From NCBI GenBank assembly GCA_013423325.1, contig BLJB01000377.1, forward strand, positions 1 through 64,000: DNA of 64,000 nucleotides. Reading direction: 5' to 3'. The position numbers and the translations under genes are program-made. This DNA is from Usnea hakonensis (Eukaryota > Ascomycota > Lecanoromycetes > Lecanorales > Parmeliaceae). The notes under the pieces are model-generated. The model was not told the origin of the DNA. It saw only the letters and a program-made list of their open reading frames with translations, and ran no database searches. Positions 32,996 to 42,612 of this stretch are shown one piece after another (position 1 is the first letter of the stretch; each line of letters starts with the position of its first letter).

Positions 32996-35430
32996 TCACC
33001 CCGAAGACCGGACGTCATGGTCTGGGACCAGCGCTTTGTAATGCGTTCTGGGGCCCCCAAGCCGGACACCCCGGCTAGTTTCCCTGCTCGGGTCTCGATC
33101 GTGAAAGTTGTACGGCATGAACCACACGGAGCTGGCGCTGGTGTGCTGCAGTGTGTTTGGAAGATCTCCCGAGTGAGGCACATGGTGATTCCCCAGGTTG
33201 AACCAAATGACCCTAGACCAAGAATGATCAGTGTGAGTCGATCAAGACATCGAGCTCTTCAGATGTCCATTGGTGTTTCTGCAAGGGTACTTACAAGTCC
33301 TCTTGCACCACACTTTCTCCGTCAATGAACTTCCCAAAATCTATCATTGGATCTTGTGCGATGAAGTTGCTGGAAGGAGTGCTACTCCGCGCCTCGGTAT
33401 CCTTTTGCTTTGACACCCAGAAATCCTTATGCGCCCACTCAGCCGCACGGCCCAGTGTCTCGGATCCCTGGAATGTTAGGTGTGCAGGCGCTCCAATGCC
33501 GCTTCCGGGCATGATGCGATATCCTCGCTTCTCGCCCCAGGCGTTCGATGAGTCGTTGTTCATCACGACCAAGTGTGAAGCTGAATTCGCCGGCCAGCTG
33601 AGCCCGGTCTCGATCTCCACGGTTCGTCGGGTCATTTTCATGGTGTTTCGCTGCTCGCGCGGTGACCAGGCATACTCGGCGGTTGTGGGTTCGATGTCCA
33701 CGCTCATGAATGTGTTTTGCTGACCGATGATGTCGAAATCAGCTTTGAAATTGATGACGTGGTCGTGGAGACTGCTGGCGAATCGATCGTGAACACGATA
33801 ACCGTAGTCTTCGCTTTCGCCTGGGATATAATAGGCTCCCTGGATAAAGCCGCTGGCACGAAATTTGATCTCTATACTACCGTCTAGATAGAAGATATAG
33901 TCGATGGTGTAGTCGTAGTTCCCAACTACTGCGACTGTCCTGACGACAAAGTACGTGTTCTTGGAGACTGATATGTAGGAGTTGGTCGTATGACGTTGGA
34001 GAGGATAGTCAGCCGTGTACTCGAACAAACATATTGCGTTGCGGTGTATGTTCATCTGGGATCGTAACGAGAACTGTAAATCCATGTATTCTGCGCCGTC
34101 GGGACAGTCATAACCTGTGGAATTCAGAACTTCTTTCTCAAAGACGGAGGTGAAGTGTACCTGGTACCATCTCAAACATCGTTGCTCCCATACCCCAGAA
34201 CGAATCCAAGTACCTTGCAGCGCCTTGTACTGGATCACTGCCTGCATACTGGGACAAGGCCTCCTGAAGGCCCAACTCGTACAAGATCCTCTCGCCTTTG
34301 AAGCGGACGTCATACAGAGTGACCCCACTCACCGCCGAGAAAGCCATGTAAAACTCAAAACCCATCCAAGAAACAAACTGTTGGTTCTTATCGAGAGTGT
34401 ACCCCCGCCTTGAAGCCAGATCTCCACCAGATGCAGCAAATTTCTGCATGTCTGGCTCGTTGCCGCTGATGTTTTCAATGGATGTCCACTCCCCATCCAG
34501 GTTGGGCGGCGTTATGGCGAATCCGGGGGTTGCCCAGGCGGCACGGAATGCCTCAGTGGAATTATACAGAACATTGTTGTAGAACCAATTCAGGACTTTC
34601 CATTTCTTAGCATCCCTCCCCGTCGTGTCTAACTTTACATATAGGCCTTGCGGGAGCAGCGTTCGTGATTGAGAGCGCTCTCCTGCCCTCTGAAACGAGC
34701 ACCAACGAACATTCCTACCGTTCTTATCGATCCAAGGATCTCGAAAGCCAATTTCCAAGCCATCCGGGTTCGATTTATTCCCGGAATTGATAACGCTGCC
34801 AAGGATGTTCTGGGTTATGTCAGAGATCTCGTCTGCGATTGAGTACGGCCAGTCTCTGAGAGATGCTAAGTCTGGAACCAAGTTCGGGCTACTGCTCTTC
34901 CCTGAGTTGTAGTAAAAAGTCAAGGGTCGAATTTGTGTTTCTCCAGTCGGCGGTAATGGCCCTACCATGTATTCGTCAAGGGTTGCTTCATCACCGGATC
35001 CATGGTAGATAATCACATGAGCCCAGCGATGAGGTCGAGCTGCAGACCTCTTGTCCACATAATCCAGGGCTTGCGATTTGTTAGGTCGCAATGCTTCCGT
35101 GCTAAGGATGTAATTGCTGAAGGAGTCCGATGACTCGACGGCTGTTAGATTGAGATGGTTTGGTACAGTGTGCAAGTATTGGAACAATTCTCTCGTCTCT
35201 TCTACGCTTAGATCTGCCCAGATGTTATGCCTTTGCTTATCGTGACTGGCTGATTTCTCAGAGCTATGTAAGCCCTGCAGGGATGGGTTACTGAAGCGGA
35301 ATGTCGATACACCGAAGAGACCAGAGAGAGTCAATGCTAAGACAATAATCAGTAGAGCTGCGAAGGCAAGTGACCTGGCGTTCCGAAGTGGAACGGGAGA
35401 CAAATTCATGATGAGATTCAATATTGGCAT
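32996..35430 (-). CDS. Copper (TPQ) amine oxidase with an N-terminal membrane anchor
   Basis: Three exons, 35430-34161, 34114-33295 and 33212-32996, with introns of 46 and 82 bp, give 768 aa. The TPQ precursor motif VGNYDY puts the cofactor tyrosine at about residue 490. The candidate base Asp409 is in RYLDSFWGMG. Copper ligands are LHDH (540/542) and a His in NHHVPHSGDLPNT near 705-710. The last exon supplies VIWFNLGNHHVPHSGDLP and FHDRDPSRETS, needed for copper binding. A hydrophobic helix SLAFAALLIIVLALTLSGLF near residues 25-45 suggests a type II membrane or secreted-anchored form rather than a peroxisomal one. Reaction by family: primary amine + O2 to aldehyde, ammonia and H2O2. The start is the ATG at 35430; earlier frame is non-ATG. 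Confidence 0.92.
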
Positions 35431-36371
35431 AAGTAGGGACTGCACAATGAGAAAGAAAAGAGGCGCGGTGGATACACTATGGTGACTGCAAATTGTAGAC
35501 AATGATAGACAACGAGGAAAACTTTGCAATGTACTCAAGAGGCAATGATTGAGCTGGAAAGCCTGAACTTGAACATGGGGTGTCAACCGTATACGGGAAC
35601 TTGATTGACTTTTCCCTGCCTCCGCCCAAAGGAGAGTCTGGAACTTAAGGCATCGCCGTAAATATCATCTGTACAACAGTAAGCTTAGAGACGACTCAGC
35701 ATTTCTGACTCGGCTTTTTTTCATTTTCACTGCCTGCGCGTAGCTCGCAAGCCTGGACATCAAACATGCCGAGGCCTGCGATTGAAGCGACCCTGCCCTT
35801 GCCTTTAAAATGTAAGCACTTCCTTCACCGATCTCCTTTCTACCTCGTGTTCGCTTAATCAACAAAAGGGAAGCGAAATGGAAATCAATGGTTTCTGCTC
35901 GCTCCGGTCAAATCTCCTCAAGTTAGAAGAACAACTCACACTATGTTCAAGACGACCTTTTATTCGCCTGTAACATGACTGTCGATCTCCGAATCCGACC
36001 ATCTGACCCCAGCTGAACTGTGAGATTCATTTAAGGAAATCACCGTCCGCGTATCGGAGATTGAGATCTTACTCTGACAAAGATATGCCGGGAGAGAGTA
36101 AGAGCGACTGCTCATCGACGTATCAGCTTGCGCCATGATCATACAGCTTCTGTTGTTTATCCTACCGTGTCCGTTTCTTGGTTTCTTTTTCTATTACGAT
36201 GTAAACCTTTCGAGGGGCCCTTGAAGAATTGCATCGTCCCTTTACCCTGTCATAGCCACTATATAAAGCCTCTTGTCCCAGCCTATTTCCTTCTTCACCA
36301 ACTCCTATCTTCATCTCAATTTCCATAAACCAAAACCCAAGGGAATCACTCTAAGATACCATAAAGTCATA
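35431..36371. other. Divergent region, amine oxidase / small secreted protein
   Basis: 941 bp. Short minus-strand frames at 35665-36142 are unsupported. A TATA box for the plus-strand gene lies at its right end. Confidence 0.4.
36260..36267 (+). promoter_or_regulatory. TATA box of the small secreted protein gene
   Basis: TATATAAA lies 112 bp upstream of the ATG at 36372, followed by a CT-rich leader. This arrangement is typical for inducible fungal genes. Confidence 0.5.
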
Positions 36372-36653
36372 ATGCAACTCTGCAATTACCTTACCTTCCT
36401 CTGCCTCGCCTTTGGCATGGCTGCATTCGCTAAGCCTATCCCTGACACTGCCATCAACGCGGTATATCCTCCGCCGTCTTTTCTTTCCTATGTTGACCTC
36501 GCTCCGCATATCACTGATACTGGTAATAAATTTAGGTTGCTAAGCTCGTCGCTAGAGGCGAGTGGAACAATGGGAGCCCCACTTGCGAAAGGCCTGAAGA
36601 TCTTTCTCAGGAGGATTGGGAAAGTTTGTCTAAGTAGATTTATAGGACGATGA
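36372..36653 (+). CDS. Small secreted protein with a cationic amphipathic C-terminus
   Basis: Single exon, 93 aa. Residues 1-20 or so (MQLCNYLTFLCLAFGMAAFA) form a signal peptide with an AFA-like cleavage site. The mature chain is about 73 aa with only one cysteine. Its last 20 or so residues alternate hydrophobic and basic positions (KGLKIFLRRIGKV ... RFIGR), predicting a positively charged amphipathic helix. No family is recognised. A TATA box and CT-rich leader support real transcription. Possible roles are an effector, an antimicrobial-like peptide or a chance frame; none is proven. Confidence 0.55.
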   Translation: MQLCNYLTFLCLAFGMAAFAKPIPDTAINAVYPPPSFLSYVDLAPHITDTGNKFRLLSSSLEASGTMGAPLAKGLKIFLRRIGKVCLSRFIGR

Positions 36654-37839
36654 TAGCGGGGTACTCGAGCGGAAGGGTGTTCTAAGGATTTGATTTTGTA
36701 TTTAGGCCACGGGAGAATGCCTCGATCTGGTTTTCCCATGTGGTTTTCCCAGATCTTCGTGCGAATGCAGAGGCTTCATAGATCAAACCTATCTTTGAAT
36801 TCTAATAACAGCACAGATTGAAGTGACTTTAATCGCCTCATTAGAAGAAAAGATGTATGACGTTTGAGTTAGATCTGAACATGGGATTCAAAGTATTATG
36901 AGAATGCAGCTATGAAGATTGAGGTATTATAGGGGATGTGGGGATTAGCAGATTTGATTGTGAGGCTAAGGCTAAGGCTAGCTCGATTAGGCTAGAGGTA
37001 GGGCTACTAGCGCTTTCCCTTCGCCAAGCCAAAAATAAACTGCCTGTATGTACTTCTACCAATACTAACCCCATCACGAATGCCTATATCAAAGAAAATT
37101 TGGTCCACAAGTTACTCTAATCAGCTATTTATACAGATCCACAACCAAAATCAAAAGCGTATATTGAACCGTTGGAGATTTGTTTGACGTTAGGATTCCG
37201 CTACTCTGCAGGACAGAACAGAAAATAAAAGAGCAGTCGAGAATTGTTAGCCCCCAGCCCGAATTAGCGACTAAACTACTCCGATTTATGGGAACGTTTT
37301 TTTTAGCAATCGAGTAATGGAGCAATGCCCTATTTAGGTTTAACTCCAAAGAAAAATATGAAAAACGATATCATTTTTGATATTTTCTCATAGCACCTAT
37401 ACTTGTAGGTCACCAGTGGATAAAGTATGTTGAAGTGCTTACTATGATACCCCGCACAGCGGAGGGACAGGTAGCGTCTAAGCGGCCCAACCAAAACAAT
37501 CCGGCATCAGATTGACCGCCCTTCAAAATACGCATTAGGAAAATGCAATTGAACTGCTCGTGAGTTGTACTTTGAGTGCATAGAAATGAGCATTGACTCC
37601 ATTGAGGTGTCCGTGTGATCTGAAGTCAGCTTCTGAGTAAGGACGCAGAAGATGTGACCCAACCTGAGTCATCGCAGAATGCGCGTTGGAAACTTCAGCC
37701 GAACTCACTCGCCAAGCGATGAGTATAAAACCCCCACTTCTGTCTTCTCCACGGTCTTCAAGGAATCTCGGATGCAAAAACGATACTTGAGTCGTTGGCC
37801 TTAGTTCTGTTCAAGTCTCAAATCCACTACCACGTCAAC
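36654..37839. other. Intergenic region
   Basis: 1.2 kb, AT-rich. GGCTAAGGCTAAGGCTAG at about 36962-36980 is a short tandem hexamer. No supportable gene. The right end contains the TATA box of the aldo-keto reductase. Confidence 0.45.
37724..37730 (+). promoter_or_regulatory. TATA box of the aldo-keto reductase gene
   Basis: TATAAAA lies 116 bp before the ATG at 37840, followed by a C/T-rich leader. Confidence 0.5.
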
Positions 37840-39197
37840 ATGTCGACCAAGCCTGTTCCGCACCATACACTGGGCAAGAATGGCCCTAGCGTACCGGCCC
37901 TAGGCTTTGGACTGATGGGCATGTCCCACACAGTCTACGGATCTATTCCCAGCGACGAGGAACGATTTGCAATCCTCGACCGTGCGCTTGAGCTAGGGGC
38001 AACGTTTTGGGATAGCGCCGAGTAAGTGTCGAAAGGATCGTGTCCTTAACATATCTTTCCATAGTAGACACTTGAATAACCATGCTAGTAAAGTCTCTAT
38101 GGCGACAACGAGGAGCTCGTGGGAAAATGGTTTAAACGGACCGGAAAGCGCGACCAAATCTTTCTTGCTACCAAGTTTGGATTCATCAAAGGTAGCAAGA
38201 CTCTCAAACTCGACAGTTCTGCCTCGTATTGCAAGCAGTCTTGTGCGGAGAGTCTTAGGCTTCTCGGTGTTGACTCAATAGACCTTTGTAAGCGCTCCTT
38301 CTCTCCAGAACCACCAGGAAGATCGGAGCTCTCCGGTTATCGGCACTGTAATTGCGAGCAATTGCACATCTGTGCTGCTACGGCTCTGGAACGACGGCAC
38401 GATGTCTATGATCATGCTTTGTCTAAGTTTCTGTTCAAGTTTCTTGGAGGATGACTGATTCCTCAACTTCATCGACTAGACTACCTGCATACCCCCAATC
38501 CGGAGACGCCTATTGAGGAGACAATGCGAGCGTTGGCAGAACTGAAAGCGTAATTATTCAGACTCTTGTAAGTTTGAGAATCTGCTGACGAGAGCGTTCC
38601 AGGGAAGGTAAGATCAAGCATATTGGGCTGTCAGCAGTTTCCTCCACCACACTTCGCCGAGCGTGTAAGATCGCCCCCGTCGCTGCGATCCAATCAGAGT
38701 ACTCAGCATTCTCGCGTGAAATCGAGGGTTCGGCTGGTACCAATCTCCTGGCTACCTGCCGTGAACTCGGAGTTGCCGTTGTAGTATCCTCACCTTTGGG
38801 ACGAGGCATACTCACATCTAGTTTCAGTAAGGGTGAAGCTGCGAGTGACAGCCAAGACATGCGTCCGCGCGTTATGCCCCGTTTCCTAGAAGCCAATCGG
38901 GACCAGAATGTCAAGATTGTGAGCCAGTTCGAGGCCATAGCCGAAAGAAAGGGCTGCACTGTATCCCAACTCGCCATCGCATGGCTTCTGAAGCAGGGCA
39001 ATGACATTTTCCCCATCCCAGGCACGAAGAAGCTCAAGTACCTAGAAGAGAATTGGGGTGCCCTTGATATCTCTCTTACCGATGAAGAAGAGGCCGAGAT
39101 CAGAGCATTTGCGAAGACGTCTGAGCTTGCTGGTGGCCTAGTCCCTGAACAATATGCGCATTACCTCTTTCGAGACACCAAAGAAGAGTCTAGCTGA
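37840..39197 (+). CDS. Aldo-keto reductase
   Basis: Four exons, 37840-38021, 38094-38287, 38480-38549 and 38603-39197, give 346 aa. The introns are 72, 192 and 53 bp; the second is unusually long for this window. The catalytic tetrad is in place: Asp58 and Tyr63 (WDSADLYG), Lys88 (ATKFGF) and His129 (YYLHTPNP). The cofactor end carries IPGTKKLKYLEEN, binding NADPH by family. It resembles the yeast/fungal pyridoxal reductase-like AKR group; the substrate is unknown. An 83-bp tandem duplication lies immediately downstream. Confidence 0.9.
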
Positions 39198-39202
39198 CTC
39201 TG

Positions 39203-39368
39203 CAAGGCGGATGCATGGGGACTCAAAATTGGCGTTCCAAAAGAGTGTAGTGATGGCTTTGATAGCTTCGGACAGAGACTAATGGCAAGACGGAAGCACG
39301 GGGACTCGAATTTGGCGTTCCAACAGAGGGTAGTGACGGCATTGATAGCTTTAGACAGAGATTAATGA
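39203..39368 (+). repeat. Tandem duplication, two 83-bp copies
   Basis: Copies at 39203-39285 and 39286-39368 share GGGGACTC ... TTGGCGTTCCAA, TAGTGA and GATAGCTT with about 15 differences, indicating an old duplication. It lies in the 3' flank of the aldo-keto reductase. Confidence 0.75.
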
Positions 39369-40071
39369 GACAATCTTGCTACATCTTGTGCAACCAGTTG
39401 AGGTTTCCCGCAGCTCCCTAACTGTCAGTGATTGACAAGATCGGTTCCAGCTGGCAATGTGATGTTGATCCGAAGACCCTATCACGCTCAGTGCTTGCGC
39501 TCTCGTAGAGAGACTTCGAGGGTAAGATGCTATAAGGTTAGGTCTATCCCGAGAGTTGGGTATCTAGGTAGATGCTGATGACAGATTGTTGAGAAGATTT
39601 TAATGCGTTGTGATGTACCGAATCAGATATCAAAGCAGGCCCAAAGACCTCAATCCCTCCACACGAACGACAAAATCGCCCGATCAATTTCGTCTTACGA
39701 TCGCAAGCAACCTCTGGGACTTTCTCTCTCCCTTTTTTTTTGACAGGTCGCTATAGATCCATCGTGCCTTTGGCGTGAATATATCTAATATCTTGGTAAA
39801 TGATGTGCACGGACTCATCGTCTTAGATCTCTTCAGAGCATGTCCTAGGGCTGTCTATATTAAAGGAGCTTCCAGCCCTTCTAGTTCCGATCACGTTGTA
39901 GCAAGAGGACTTCTCACACGTGATATACGCTATTTCGACGACTGTGTTTGGGGGGCATCATCCGTTACCCTAACCACAAGCTTCGTCTCGCCAGCTACGG
40001 TCATAGTATCAGTATGTATCTCTCGACATTATAAATTCTCTAGAGCATACAGGGCGATGACACCTTTGCTC
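39369..40071. other. Convergent intergenic region
   Basis: About 0.7 kb after the tandem repeat. A plus-strand frame beginning at 39775 overlaps the next gene on the other strand and has no known domain. Nothing else is seen. Confidence 0.4.
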
Positions 40072-41094
40072 TCAGAGTTCGACTTTGATCGTGTCTGCCG
40101 CACCAGCTTCTTGATTAATCATCCCCAAACGTATTGCCCAATCATCCCTTCCAGTGTACTCAATCAGCTCACGAGCAAGATCCAGCCTTCGAGCGTACTT
40201 CTTCGGTTCTCCTTGAGCCTTCACTATGCAGCCATGCATGTGAAGAGAGTCCCTCCTCTCGTTCCCAACAGCTAAAACAGCTGCGGAGAGCAGTAGCAAT
40301 ACCCCAATGATGATCTGCCCCATTTGTGTAGCGTTGCTCGTAACAATGGCATTAATGTAAATCAACAATGTTGCAATAGCTGCAAGTGAGCTCTCGAAGA
40401 AGGTCATGTCTCTGAGCCATTGTCCTGCAGTCACGGCTTTGAGAGCGTCGACTTGTCCTTGGAGACGAATCCAACGATCTTGGCTTAGTAGAACAAGGAG
40501 ATCGCCTTTGACACCGGGCTCCTTCACGCCCTTCCAACCAGATACGCTGCGACGACGGATGACAATGGTGTTCAGCGTTCGAGCACAAACAAATATCAAC
40601 AAGACGGCCATGGCCCACCAGTCGTTCATTAGGATTGTAAAGACGAGTGCAGTCAGGGTCAAAAGGACAGGCGCCGCGTAGAGCAAGTTGCCGGTACTTA
40701 TCACCGATATGAGAGCATATAAAGAACCCACAGCGCCACTGTTCTTGTCGGAAAATTTCTTTACAGTCACAGTGACCAAATGGCCTGAAACGCCAACCTT
40801 CTGCAGATAGAATACCGTAGCTTGATTCTCCACTCGGAAAATATAACCGGAGGTCAAGGCAGCCGTTGCCGGAAGCTCCCCTCGGTTAAGCTCTACGGCA
40901 TGTTGCTGCCGGTGGATGCCTGGGCATAGTGTAAAAGGGTCTAGAAAGCCCGGTGTGCCGTTCAAAGCTGTCTGTTTTGCGATGGTGGTGAGATCTGCTA
41001 GAGCAATCAGGCCAGTCGCATCGAGAGACAAGCCTTCTATAGGCATCTTGGTCCACCTGCTGGATGACAGCATTTCCTGGAGTTGAGGGAACAT
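40072..41094 (-). CDS. Unknown fungal multi-pass membrane protein
   Basis: Single exon, 340 aa, ATG at 41094. Four predicted transmembrane segments come in two pairs: LLYAAPVLLTLTALVFTILM and AMAVLLIFVCARTLNTIVI at about 140-180, then SLAAIATLLIYINAIV and GQIIIGVLLLLSAAVLAVG at about 245-290. Between the pairs sits GDLLVLLSQDRWIRLQGQVD, and the end has RRLDLARELIEYTGRDDWA followed by IRLGMI. This layout recurs in unnamed proteins of filamentous ascomycetes. No enzyme or transporter signature is seen, so no function is assigned. Confidence 0.75.
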   Translation of the reverse strand: MFPQLQEMLSSSRWTKMPIEGLSLDATGLIALADLTTIAKQTALNGTPGFLDPFTLCPGIHRQQHAVELNRGELPATAALTSGYIFRVENQATVFYLQKVGVSGHLVTVTVKKFSDKNSGAVGSLYALISVISTGNLLYAAPVLLTLTALVFTILMNDWWAMAVLLIFVCARTLNTIVIRRRSVSGWKGVKEPGVKGDLLVLLSQDRWIRLQGQVDALKAVTAGQWLRDMTFFESSLAAIATLLIYINAIVTSNATQMGQIIIGVLLLLSAAVLAVGNERRDSLHMHGCIVKAQGEPKKYARRLDLARELIEYTGRDDWAIRLGMINQEAGAADTIKVEL

Positions 41095-41228
41095 TAGCGC
41101 AGCCGAAGAGCAAAGTTAGGCTACGGGGGGGAGAATATTCCTCAAGGTCTATTACTTAGTAGATCTTGTCCCATAAGTCATAGGTAAAAGTACTAGTACT
41201 TACGACTAGTAGGTCTGGGTTACCTAAG

Positions 41229-41613
41229 CATAGCCCCCTTGAAGAACATCAACTGAGGAAAGGCCTTTATTATGCACGATTAATGCAAATTATGCATACT
41301 CCAGAAGGTGCTTGTTTCTGACAACCATTACAAGTTGAGATTGATAGCCATGCCTCTCATCATTCGTACTAGAGCAAGAAAGCAGCTGGCCAACAGGGTA
41401 ACAGATATTCCGTGCTCTCTCAGAGTGAAAACCCCGCTGCTTGAAATCCTTCGAAGCACAGTACTGCGGCAATTTCCCCGCCCTGGCTGCTACGTGGACT
41501 GGGCTTGGCACGGCCGACGCTCTCATGACTGTGTGTTGCATAATAAGATAAGTATGCATTAATTCTGCATAAAAAGTTCATCTGCGAAGTCGACGTCCTC
41601 GAAGGGGGCTGTG
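41229..41613. mobile_element. MITE-like element A1 (repeat family A, two inverted ends)
   Basis: The left end opens TAGCCCCCTT at 41231. The right end, read on the minus strand, opens CACAGCCCCCTTCGAGGACG. Both continue into a T/A-rich part with TTATGCA / TTAATGCA strings. The element is 385 bp with no coding frame of note. No clear target-site duplication was found. Confidence 0.55.
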
Positions 41614-41915
41614 CGTTCTGCATCGCCTCACCCCTGCCGATCAAATATCACGGCTCGCTACCTTCCCATACCACTTTAGGAGACCGGATATATTGTTACA
41701 ACTCCCTATCTTCTACTCACTTGTGACAACAGTAATCTGAACTCTTAGTGGTCCTACACATACAAATTTCCATTGACTAGAACCCTACATCTGGCTATGT
41801 ATCTATCACAGTCCACTACTCAAGTTGCTACTACAGATGAAACTCGAATGAGAGCTCGTCTCGAGCTTGGAAAAGCTACATTGGATTTCAACACGTCCAA
41901 ACGGGTATCTAATTG

Positions 41916-41990
41916 TGTATTGCATAAGAAGTTCATGATTATTGCATAAAATTGTCATCTGCGAAGTGGATGTCTCTGAAGGGGGCGGAG
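41916..41990 (-). repeat. Solo end of repeat family A
   Basis: Minus-sense copy ending GTCTCTGAAGGGGGCGGAG, with TTGCATAA strings before it, 300 bp beyond element A1. Confidence 0.55.
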
Positions 41991-42612
41991 TAAAAGATGC
42001 GAGGCAGATGACTGGTCACTCCGCATGCGAACACATGCGGCTCTGCCTTTAGCGATTGATAGGCCACGAGGAGTCTCTGATTCTGTTTTCAGGTCTCATA
42101 ATTGGCTACCATCTAATGTCACGAGACACGTTGCGCATGGTAGCATGTTGGAACCCGAAACTAATGCATCCATGTACGGCAGCAACGCCCGACCAGACGG
42201 TGAGATAGATGAACTGATTACTCAGCCTCTTCAAGAATTTAGTGCACACTCTGCGTGAAACAATATGTGCTTAAAGAAATATACATGTCCATAGAAAGGC
42301 TCTCCATTCCTGAATAGGCGTGTTCGAAAGGCTCTCCAGAAAGTGAGGCCACAGCCTTAAGCATGCAAAGGTAGCCTTCCAAACACCGGCGACTAGGAGC
42401 ATGCATTGAAAGGAATGAATGGTAGGATAGTCCGCAGTAATAGGCTGCTTCCAGTCCTCGTCGGGCAAAGTCTACCAGCCAACCTCGTACTGTTACCGAA
42501 ATCAAAAAACTGTAGCTACTGCTGCAGCCATGCGGATCCTATTGCTAAGGAAGAAATTTGCAGTCTATGAGTACCCTGAAACAACATGTTCTAGTGATGG
42601 AGTGTCGACTCC

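Larger units (their letters stand above)
41095..42612. other. Intergenic region holding a MITE-like element
   Basis: 1.5 kb. It contains element A1 (41229-41613) and a solo repeat-A end (41916-41990). Small frames at 42025-42505 are not supported. Confidence 0.5.

Noticed and set aside
31434..39197. Secondary-metabolite gene cluster
   Set aside because: No polyketide synthase, NRPS, terpene cyclase or P450 is present. The reductases alone do not make a cluster.
39775..40275. 166-codon plus-strand frame
   Set aside because: Runs into the antisense of the 340-aa membrane protein, with no domain.
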